From Acidaminococcaceae bacterium (GTDB lineage: Bacteria > Bacillota > Negativicutes > Acidaminococcales > Acidaminococcaceae): a stretch of DNA of 11,417 bases. The stretch is from NCBI GenBank assembly GCA_024405585.1, contig JAKSOM010000021.1, positions 1 through 11,417 of the forward strand, given 5' to 3'. Of the stretch, positions 1 through 4,548 are shown piece after piece. How positions within the stretch are numbered: position 1 is the stretch's first letter; the number at the start of each line of letters is the position of its first letter. The notes beneath the pieces are model-generated. The model was not told the origin of the DNA. It searched no databases and was given only the letters and a program-made list of their open reading frames with translations. Position numbers and translations under genes: made by a program.

Positions 1-55
1 GAGCGTCTGCCCTACAAGCAGAATGTCGGCGGTTCGATCCCGTCAGCGCCCACCA
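1..55 (+). tRNA. tRNA-Val(UAC), 5' end cut by window edge
   Basis: The visible part runs from the 3' side of the D stem to the encoded CCA. The anticodon stem pairs 6-10 with 18-22 (TCTGC/GCAGA) around the 7-base loop at 11-17, which places anticodon TAC at 13-15. The variable loop is 23-27. The T stem pairs 28-32 with 40-44 around loop TTCGATC (33-39). The acceptor 3' strand AGCGCCC (45-51) is followed by discriminator A52 and CCA 53-55. Anticodon UAC and discriminator A fit valine. The 5' acceptor and D arm lie outside the window. Oddity: the base before the anticodon (position 33 in tRNA numbering, window base 12) is C rather than the near-universal U. Confidence 0.9.
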
Positions 56-71
56 CATTGTTACAAAATGC

Positions 72-97
72 AACACCCGGCGGGGTGTTTTTCTTTT
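72..97 (+). terminator. Intrinsic terminator after tRNA-Val
   Basis: AACACCC (72-78) pairs with GGGTGTT (83-89) across a 4-base loop (GGCG) and runs into a T-rich tail (88-97). It begins 17 bases after the tRNA CCA. The ribosome binding site of the next gene starts directly after the T tail, so the terminator sits between the tRNA and that gene with no room for a separate promoter. Confidence 0.8.
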
Positions 98-107
98 AGG
101 AGGGTTT

Positions 108-314
108 ATGTTCCAAAACGGTATTATGGGCAACGAAATGTGGTGGACCAGAGTGGTTATTTGGGGCGTTTGTGCCCTTTATTTCGGTCGTGGCATATAT
201 TTCAACTTTAAAGACAGGGAATGGGGCTATTTTTTCGGCAGCATTTGGATTTGCGGTTTCGGCATCTATATGGTACTGATGGAATTTGGGTTAGTTCCCT
301 CCTTCTTTGATTGA
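108..314 (+). CDS. Small two-helix membrane protein, function unknown
   Basis: A 68-residue protein that I do not recognise. It is very rich in Trp, Phe, Tyr, Ile and Gly. Two hydrophobic stretches, about residues 12-33 and 40-62, are separated by a short charged turn (FKDRE, 34-38), which suggests a helical hairpin in the membrane. The start is supported by an AGGAGG at 98-103, although the spacer of 4 bases is short. The stop TGA is at 312-314, 7 bases before a strong terminator stem. No promoter fits between the tRNA terminator and the ribosome binding site, so expression probably depends on read-through from the tRNA-Val transcript. An overlapping frame (23-211) runs through the tRNA and is not a gene. 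Confidence that this is a real gene comes from the ribosome binding site, composition and downstream terminator, not from homology. Confidence 0.65.
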   Translation: MFQNGIMGNEMWWTRVVIWGVCALYFGRGIYFNFKDREWGYFFGSIWICGFGIYMVLMEFGLVPSFFD

Positions 315-321
315 TAAAGTC

Positions 322-361
322 AATAAAAAACGCCCTTCCTCACGGAAGGGCGTTTTTTATT
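322..361. terminator. Bidirectional terminator between convergent genes
   Basis: An 18-bp perfect stem (322-339 with 344-361) closes on loop TCAC. The GC-rich core CGCCCTTCC/GGAAGGGCG is flanked by A-tract and T-tract arms, so it works as an intrinsic terminator in both directions. It can end the small membrane protein transcript (+) and the rpsF-ssb-rpsR transcript (-), whose last stop codon is about 5 bases away. Confidence 0.93.
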
Positions 362-365
362 GTTC

Positions 366-608
366 TTATTCCTCGCAGGAACCGTCATAGGGCATCAACG
401 CTACGCAACGGGCACGCTTGATAGCAGTGTTCAAGGAACGTTGATGGGCTGCACAGCAACCGCTGACACGACGGGGAAGAATCTTGCCCCGCTCGGTTAC
501 AAAGTGACGCAAACGGGCAACATCCTTGTAGTCAATCTCATCACTCTTATCTGCACAGAACTGGCAAACTTTGCGACGGGGTCTGCGACCGCCTCTCATT
601 TCACTCAT
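366..608 (-). CDS. rpsR: 30S ribosomal protein S18
   Basis: S18 binds the 30S platform together with S6. The 80-residue protein has the basic N-terminus RGGRRPRRK, then the conserved core with [20 protein letters not shown] and the basic [19 protein letters not shown] segment. Cysteines 15 and 18 (CQFC) and a later CC pair mark the cysteine-containing S18 type, which in other bacteria may bind zinc. An in-frame start at 629 is possible (87 residues, overlapping the ssb stop) but has no ribosome binding site. The start at 608 has GGAGGG with a 7-base spacer and gives the usual family length, so I prefer it. It is the last gene of rpsF-ssb-rpsR and is followed by the strong terminator at 322-361. 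Confidence 0.97.
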   Translation of the reverse strand: MSEMRGGRRPRRKVCQFCADKSDEIDYKDVARLRHFVTERGKILPRRVSGCCAAHQRSLNTAIKRARCVALMPYDGSCEE

Positions 609-628
609 TCTCTTTCCCTCCATATTCA

Positions 629-1087
629 TCAGAACGGAATTTTGTCATCATCGCTGACCGCAGTCCCAAAAGAACTCATTTCACTGGGAGCCGCTGCCGC
701 TACACTGGGGGTCGCCACAGGAAAGCCTGCTTCTGCGGGCTTGTCATACACCCTGTTCCGGTCCCACTGGTCACGACGTTCAATAAACTCAAAACGGTCC
801 GCAATCACTTCAGTAATCCAGCGCTTAGTGCCGTCCTTAGCATCATAGCTGCGGATCTGCACCCTGCCTTCAACCAGAACCCTTTGACCCTTGGTCAAGG
901 AATTGCCGGCAGTTTCAGCGCTCTTGCCCCAAATAACAATGGGGAAGAAATCCGCCTCTTTCTGCCCTTCCGCATTAGTATAGGGACGATCCACCGCAAT
1001 GGTAAACTGGGCAACAATCTTGCCGGAAGTTGTATAACGAACCTCGGGGTCTTTGGTCAGGCGACCAAGCAAAAACACTTTATTCAT
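629..1087 (-). CDS. ssb: Single-stranded DNA-binding protein
   Basis: SSB coats single-stranded DNA in replication, recombination and repair. The 152-residue protein has the N-terminal OB fold (about 1-108) with family signatures [50 protein letters not shown] and [13 protein letters not shown] low-complexity Ala/Pro/Ser linker follows, and the protein ends in the acidic tip DDDKIPF that recruits partner proteins. The ATG at 1085-1087 is preceded by GGGGAG about 6 bases upstream. The start overlaps the last 8 bases of rpsF, which suggests translational coupling. Placement between rpsF and rpsR is the typical order in many bacteria. Confidence 0.97.
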   Translation of the reverse strand: MNKVFLLGRLTKDPEVRYTTSGKIVAQFTIAVDRPYTNAEGQKEADFFPIVIWGKSAETAGNSLTKGQRVLVEGRVQIRSYDAKDGTKRWITEVIADRFEFIERRDQWDRNRVYDKPAEAGFPVATPSVAAAAPSEMSSFGTAVSDDDKIPF

Positions 1088-1382
1088 CTTTGCTCCCCTT
1101 CACTTCATGCTTAACAATCATGTGGCGCAGCAATTCATCCGTAATGCGCATTACACGATCCAATTCAGCAACGCAGGCAGCGCTGCCGTTGAAAGTTACG
1201 AGAACGTAAAGCCCTTCCTTAAGCTTTTGAATCTCGTAGGCCAGGCGTTTCTTGCCCAACCGATCAGTTTTCTCCACTGCACCGCCATTGGCAACGATAA
1301 GGTCTTCAAATTTCTTTACAACCGCTTCAAATGCCTCATCTTCCAACGGTTTTACAATGTACATGACTTCGTATTTATTCAC
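1080..1382 (-). CDS. rpsF: 30S ribosomal protein S6
   Basis: S6 is the platform partner of S18. At 100 residues it is family length, with the N-terminal signature NKYEVMYIVKP, GKKRLAYEIQKLKEGLYVLVTFN in the middle, and DRVMRITDELLRHMIVKH near the end. The start codon is GTG (1380-1382) behind a very strong AGGAGGAGGTG ribosome binding site with an 8-base spacer. The leader carries a structured element resembling the S6:S18 binding motif, so the operon is probably feedback-controlled by its first and last products. The 3' end overlaps ssb by 8 bases. Confidence 0.97.
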   Translation of the reverse strand: MNKYEVMYIVKPLEDEAFEAVVKKFEDLIVANGGAVEKTDRLGKKRLAYEIQKLKEGLYVLVTFNGSAACVAELDRVMRITDELLRHMIVKHEVKGSKDE

Positions 1383-1398
1383 GAGTCAAACACCTCCT

Positions 1399-1437
1399 CC
1401 TTCGGACGTCAGGCCCATGTTCCCCACGGGCAGAAGG
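1399..1437 (-). promoter_or_regulatory. S6:S18-binding leader motif of rpsF
   Basis: In the transcript (reading down from 1437), CCTTC (1437-1433) can pair with GAAGG (1403-1399). Inside it, GCCCGTG (1431-1425) pairs with CATGGGC (1419-1413), including one G-U, around loop GGGAA. The 3' side between the two helices carries an unpaired stretch, CTGACGTCC, ending in a CCG (1405-1403, its G beginning the outer helix). A two-helix element with a CCG on the 3' side just before the ribosome binding site is the known layout of the leader bound by the S6:S18 complex. The outer helix touches the ribosome binding site at 1400-1391, so protein binding could block initiation. The fold was done by hand, without energies. 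Confidence 0.75.
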
Positions 1438-1457
1438 TTGCACTCCGTTGAGCGCAA
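1438..1457 (-). promoter_or_regulatory. 5' end hairpin of rpsF leader
   Basis: Reading down from 1457, TTGCGCTC pairs with GAGTGCAA (8 bp with one G-U) around loop AACG. The predicted transcription start is near 1459, so this hairpin would sit at the very 5' end of the rpsF mRNA, directly before the S6:S18 motif. It may stabilise the mRNA; its role is not known. Confidence 0.5.
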
Positions 1458-1465
1458 GTTCTGTC

Positions 1466-1494
1466 ATTATAGCAAAAACCACTGCCCTTGGCAA
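1466..1494 (-). promoter_or_regulatory. Sigma-A promoter of rpsF-ssb-rpsR
   Basis: On the - strand, -35 TTGCCA (1494-1489) and a perfect -10 TATAAT (1471-1466) are 17 bp apart. The predicted start is near 1459, giving a leader of about 75 bases. The -35 and most of the spacer lie inside the inverted repeat at 1472-1504. Confidence 0.85.
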
Positions 1495-1504
1495 GGGTTT
1501 TTGC
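1472..1504 (-). terminator. Inverted repeat, probable terminator of the UxaE-like gene
   Basis: The 9-bp arms GCAAAAACC (1472-1480) and GGTTTTTGC (1496-1504) flank a 15-base loop that can fold further (TGCC/GGCA). On the - strand it begins at the first base after the stop codon of the UxaE-like gene and ends in GGTTTTTGC, a short T-run, so it could act as a terminator. The same bases contain the -35 and spacer of the rpsF promoter. The stem is A/T-heavy and the T-run is short, so termination may be partial. Confidence 0.5.
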
Positions 1505-2626
1505 TTATATTTTTTTCAAAAGCGCCTTGACCGCCCCGATATCCCGAACCTTGAAATGGGCCCTGTGTTTCGACACCTTCAAAAAATCATCAAAATTATT
1601 TTCATCCCGGTCCGCATTATCCAAGGACAAACGGTATTCAAAACTATTGGCAATCTCCCCGTGCAAAGCCAAATCCCCATCGCTTATGCCATCCTGCAAA
1701 TCAAAGAGGAAACTGGTAATTTTTACTCCGTTCCGTTCCAATTCGTTGGCAATCAGATAATGCTCCTGGGGGGTGAGGGCCCGGCCTGCACGCCTGATAC
1801 AAAGTTCAAAGTCAATGGGCCAAGGAGTTGACTTCAAGTAAGAATTGTAAATGAATTGTACATGCATGATCACTTCACCGTACTCCAACACAATTCTATG
1901 CACTTCTTCCGGAGTAAAAGCAATTTTGTGTTCCCCCACCTGAAACTCCACATTCAGATAGGAAGCGTTTACCGCCGCCTGAAATTCCATCGGAAAAGCC
2001 TCAAATTTCTTGGTCAGCTCTTCATCGCTGAGTTTGGTGTTTTCCAGCACAATTTTATCGGAAGGATCAAAACCAATCATGCTGTAACCGTAGAGCAGGG
2101 CCTTTACAACATCCTCCTCCGTAGTAAGGCCTGCAGCGTTGGCTCCGTAACCGTTACGCCAATTAGCGGCAAACACCGCTTTAGTGGCCTCATCCGTCAA
2201 GTTCAAAAAATTCCTGCCCGCCTCAGCCAGCGCCCCGGGAGTGGCGTCTGCCAAAACCGGCCTGACCTGACGGTTTTGAAAATCCCCAAGAACAATACCC
2301 CTATCCGTCTCCGACGGGCATTTGATGCCTATACTGATACCCTTAGCACCACAGGCGGTGGGAGCAGTCCACTTAATGTAACGGCGTACCAAGGCCCAGT
2401 TATTGGCGTTCATGCTTAAAAAGTAGACCTTGAACCCATCCTGTTCCATGCTCTTTTCCGCCTTCCACCTTTCCGCCAAAGGACTTTCCCCCTGCGTAAC
2501 AGCCACCAGCTGCAACCCACCATCTTTTTCTGCCAGGGCAAAAAAGCCGTCTCCAAAAGAACTGGAATTTACAACTTTCCCCACTACCTTTTCAATTACG
2601 GTTTCCACCGTACTTTGTTTCAGCAT
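1505..2626 (-). CDS. Divergent, shortened UxaE-like (tagaturonate/fructuronate epimerase family) protein
   Basis: The 373-residue protein resembles UxaE, the hexuronate C4 epimerase known from Thermotoga, as I remember that family. Matching blocks in order are SIGI (97-100), PVLAD (123-127, where UxaE has PVFAQQS), GYGANAAGLTTEEDV (159-173), FDPSD (186-190), IDFEL (271-275), EHYLIANELERNG (288-300) and HGEIANSFEYRLSLDN (322-337). Genuine UxaE has D-A-D-H where this protein has NAAG (163-166), and HSGSDKFS where it has DNADRDEN, so likely metal-binding and catalytic residues are missing. It is also about 100 residues shorter, mainly at the C-terminus. A non-catalytic role is therefore likely. 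The ATG at 2624-2626 has GGAGG with a 6-base spacer. An upstream GTG at 2653 lies only 3 bases from the -10 box and cannot be the start. The gene stands alone, with its own promoter. Confidence 0.6.
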   Translation of the reverse strand: MLKQSTVETVIEKVVGKVVNSSSFGDGFFALAEKDGGLQLVAVTQGESPLAERWKAEKSMEQDGFKVYFLSMNANNWALVRRYIKWTAPTACGAKGISIGIKCPSETDRGIVLGDFQNRQVRPVLADATPGALAEAGRNFLNLTDEATKAVFAANWRNGYGANAAGLTTEEDVVKALLYGYSMIGFDPSDKIVLENTKLSDEELTKKFEAFPMEFQAAVNASYLNVEFQVGEHKIAFTPEEVHRIVLEYGEVIMHVQFIYNSYLKSTPWPIDFELCIRRAGRALTPQEHYLIANELERNGVKITSFLFDLQDGISDGDLALHGEIANSFEYRLSLDNADRDENNFDDFLKVSKHRAHFKVRDIGAVKALLKKI

Positions 2627-2655
2627 ATCCGTCCTCCGTATAATCTTTTCCACAT

Positions 2656-2684
2656 ATTATATATGTTGTAACCCCAAAACTCAA
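2656..2684 (-). promoter_or_regulatory. Sigma-A promoter of the UxaE-like gene
   Basis: On the - strand, -35 TTGAGT (2684-2679) and a perfect -10 TATAAT (2661-2656) are 17 bp apart. The predicted start is near 2649, giving a leader of about 23 bases that carries the GGAGG at 2637-2633. This position rules out the upstream GTG at 2653 as start codon. Confidence 0.75.
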
Positions 2685-2723
2685 CCTGAAAAGTTTTGAA
2701 AATTTCTCTTGACAGAACAGTAC

Positions 2724-2738
2724 ACCACATGATGTGGT
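2724..2738. promoter_or_regulatory. 15-bp perfect palindrome, possible operator
   Basis: ACCACAT and ATGTGGT flank a single central G. The site lies about 40 bp upstream of the -35 of the UxaE-like gene, a position open to an activator or an upstream repressor site. I cannot assign it to a regulator family. It also lies within the DnaA-box region described below. Confidence 0.4.
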
Positions 2739-2785
2739 AGTCACTTGCTGCGGACAAATGATAAAGTTTTTTCTATTTCACTAAG

Positions 2786-2900
2786 TTGTCCACACCAAAC
2801 AGTAAATTCTTTCAATTTTTTTGTTGAAAAAGCTCATTTTTTACTATTTTTCCATATACTCAACATAGTTTTCCACAAATATGTGGATAACTGTGGATAA
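2786..2900. promoter_or_regulatory. DnaA-box-like cluster in AT-rich DNA
   Basis: Four 9-mers match or nearly match the DnaA box TTATCCACA. TTGTCCACA (2786-2794, +) and TTTTCCACA (2869-2877, +) each have one difference. Two exact copies lie on the - strand at 2882-2890 and 2892-2900. The last three are packed within 32 bp, with the + box facing the two - boxes. Between the first box and the rest is a very AT-rich tract (about 2800-2868) that could unwind easily. The arrangement resembles an origin or a DnaA-titrating/regulatory cluster, but dnaA, dnaN and rpmH are absent and genes on both sides run in the same direction, so an origin is not shown. Confidence 0.5.
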
Positions 2901-2960
2901 AGTATTAAAAAAAATGCTTGACCAACATCTTGTTTTAGACACAATATCTTGCGACATATA

Positions 2961-3005
2961 AAAATAAAAAAGAGGTGGCAAAAACATAGTTTTGCCACCT
3001 CTTTT
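2961..3005 (-). terminator. Intrinsic terminator after bactofilin
   Basis: A 16-bp perfect stem (2968-2983 with 2990-3005) has core GAGGTGGC/GCCACCTC and a 6-base loop. On the - strand it is followed by a T-rich tail (2970-2961). It begins 16 bases after the bactofilin stop. The flanking A and T runs would allow some termination on the + strand too. Confidence 0.9.
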
Positions 3006-3021
3006 GTAAACAAAACAACAA

Positions 3022-3492
3022 TTACTGTACAGGCGGTTCAAAGCCGGCTGGAGCCACAGGTTCCGGCAACTCACCCTCGTCAAAACCGGTGGAAGTTCCC
3101 CTGAAGTATGCCCCATCGGGAATGTTCAAGGAGGAACATTTCAAATTGCCCGTCACCTTGGCGGTGTTGGTCAATTGCAAACGGCCCTTACAAACAATAT
3201 TGCCGAAAACCGTACCCGCAATAACAGCATTCTGAGCATAAATTGGTGCCTTGATAACTCCCGCTTCCCCGACATGCAAAGTATTGTCAACTGCCAAGGT
3301 ACCTTCAATATAGCCATCAATTCGGGTACAACCCTGAACAGAAATATTACCATTGATAACTGTATTCTTGCCAATCAACACATCATAACCCACATTCCCC
3401 TTGGAAGCAAGATCATTGCCGTAGGCCTTAATAGAAGACGACACTTCTCTGCTTTCTTCTACAAGTTCCTCTTTACTGCCAAATAACATCAT
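3022..3492 (-). CDS. Bactofilin (polymer-forming cytoskeletal protein, DUF583)
   Basis: Bactofilins form filaments from a right-handed beta-helix and act in cell shape, wall synthesis or pole organisation. The 156-residue protein has a short charged N-terminal tail (1-30), then the beta-helix core (about 37-130) built from short repeated strands such as VLIGKNTVINGNISV, TRIDGYIEGTL and AVIAGTVFGNIVCKGRLQL, and a Pro/Glu-rich C-terminal tail. This is the usual three-part design and length. The ATG at 3490-3492 is preceded by AAAGGAGA about 10 bases upstream; a second ATG follows directly but is further from the site. It has its own promoter and terminator and stands alone: no M23 peptidase, a frequent bactofilin neighbour, lies beside it in this window. 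Confidence 0.92.
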   Translation of the reverse strand: MMLFGSKEELVEESREVSSSIKAYGNDLASKGNVGYDVLIGKNTVINGNISVQGCTRIDGYIEGTLAVDNTLHVGEAGVIKAPIYAQNAVIAGTVFGNIVCKGRLQLTNTAKVTGNLKCSSLNIPDGAYFRGTSTGFDEGELPEPVAPAGFEPPVQ

Positions 3493-3528
3493 TTGTTATT
3501 ATCTCCTTTCAAAATCCTTTGCCCGATT

Positions 3529-3558
3529 ATTTTACCACAAATCACAAAACAAATGCAA
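3529..3558 (-). promoter_or_regulatory. Promoter of bactofilin gene
   Basis: On the - strand, -35 TTGCAT (3558-3553) and -10 TAAAAT (3534-3529) are 18 bp apart. The -10 is preceded by TGG, giving an extended -10 of the TGnTAAAAT type. It lies in the 84-bp gap between the oxidoreductase stop and the bactofilin start. No clear terminator separates the two genes, so read-through from the long upstream operon is also possible. Confidence 0.65.
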
Positions 3559-3576
3559 GAAAAATAATTCATATTA

Positions 3577-4548
3577 TCAAATATCCAATGCCGCCCGTCT
3601 GCCGGCCGCCCTGGCCTGCTCCACCACACCGTCCACGGATTCAAAAATTTTCACCACATTGCCGGCGGCATAGAACCCCGGCAGAGAGGTGCGGCCCTCA
3701 GCATCCACAATCAAACCTCCCAGGGACGGCTCATATTCCACACCCAGGATGTCCGCCAGCTTATGTTCCGGCCGGAAGCCCACACTCATGATCACTGTAT
3801 CGCAATCCACATCAAAACCCGTGCCCGGGACGACATTATATTCCCCGTCCACCTTGGACACCGTAACTTTCTCCACCCGGTTTTCCCCATGAATATTACT
3901 AATGGTGTGCTGCAGATAGAGAGGGATTTTCAGCTTGTCCAGGCACCAATCAATATGCTCCTGCAGACCCTTGGGTTTGGCGTAGCGTTCCACAATGCCC
4001 TTGACCTTGCAACCCGCCTCCACCAGTTCCGCAGCCGTCACAAAACCGATGTCACCGGTGCCCAGAACCACAATTTCCCTGCCCGGCAAAAAATCAAACA
4101 CATTCATCAGCCGCTGGGCCACCCCTGCAGTCATAATGCCGGCCAAACGGTCCCCGGGAACACGGATGGCCCCCCGGGACTGCTCCCTGCAACCCATGGC
4201 AAGAATGACGGCCTTGCCGGTAACCTTTTGCAGCCCCCGCTCCGGGCTGACACAGGTGATTTTCTTATCCTTCGTAATATCCAGCACCACCGTATCCAGC
4301 CAAACTGTAATACGCCGATTATTTTCAATTTTGGCATAAGCCAATTTGGAATACTCAGGTCCGGTCAGGGAGCGTCCGTATTCCTTGAAACCGAAACCGG
4401 TGTGGGCGCACTGCAAAAGCACTCCCCCAGCCGCAAAGGCACGGTCAATGAGAAGAATGGATTCAGCTCCATTTTCCGAAGCGCTGTCCGCCGCCGCCAG
4501 ACCTGCAGGACCGCCGCCAATTATGCTTATATCATATTGCTTACTCAT
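3577..4548 (-). CDS. NAD(P)/FAD-dependent pyridine nucleotide oxidoreductase, partner of the GlpA-like protein
   Basis: A 323-residue two-dinucleotide-domain flavoprotein. IIGGGPAGLAAA (9-20) binds FAD. AMGCREQSRGAIRVPG (117-132) and VLGTGDIGFVTA (161-172) form the NAD(P)H half. GFYAAGNV (291-298) closes the FAD site. The block GGVLLQCAHTGFGF (41-54) followed by LTGPEY is typical of the subfamily that sits beside GlpA/LhgO-like proteins. There is no CxxxxC redox disulfide, so it is not a thioredoxin or dihydrolipoamide reductase; it probably passes electrons between NAD(P)H and the flavin/Fe-S partner. Its ATG overlaps the partner's stop by one base (TAATG), with GAGGAAAAAG before it, so the two are translated together. 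Substrate unknown. It is the last gene of the long operon. Confidence 0.85.
   Translation of the reverse strand: MSKQYDISIIGGGPAGLAAADSASENGAESILLIDRAFAAGGVLLQCAHTGFGFKEYGRSLTGPEYSKLAYAKIENNRRITVWLDTVVLDITKDKKITCVSPERGLQKVTGKAVILAMGCREQSRGAIRVPGDRLAGIMTAGVAQRLMNVFDFLPGREIVVLGTGDIGFVTAAELVEAGCKVKGIVERYAKPKGLQEHIDWCLDKLKIPLYLQHTISNIHGENRVEKVTVSKVDGEYNVVPGTGFDVDCDTVIMSVGFRPEHKLADILGVEYEPSLGGLIVDAEGRTSLPGFYAAGNVVKIFESVDGVVEQARAAGRRAALDI

Larger units (their letters stand above)
2627..3021. other. Gene-free intergenic stretch
   Basis: About 395 bases without a credible gene. It holds, from right to left, the bactofilin terminator (2961-3005), the DnaA-box cluster (2786-2900), the palindrome (2724-2738) and the promoter of the UxaE-like gene (2656-2684). 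A small frame at 2844-3116 on the - strand only reads out of bactofilin in the wrong frame. A weak hairpin TTTCAA/TTGAAA lies in the AT-rich part near 2810-2828. Nothing else stands out. Confidence 0.8.

Noticed and set aside
360..848. Long + strand frame opposite rpsR and ssb
   Set aside because: Antisense shadow of two certain genes, with no ribosome binding site or recognisable protein.
2709..2743. TTGACA on the + strand as a promoter -35
   Set aside because: No -10 at 16-18 bp, and no gene on the + strand downstream.
2918..2946. TTGACC with 17-bp spacing to ACAATA on the + strand
   Set aside because: Poor -10, and it points into the bactofilin terminator and antisense of bactofilin.
2654..3021. 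Complete chromosomal origin
   Set aside because: DnaA boxes are present, but dnaA, dnaN and rpmH are absent and genes on both sides run the same way; kept only as a DnaA-box cluster.
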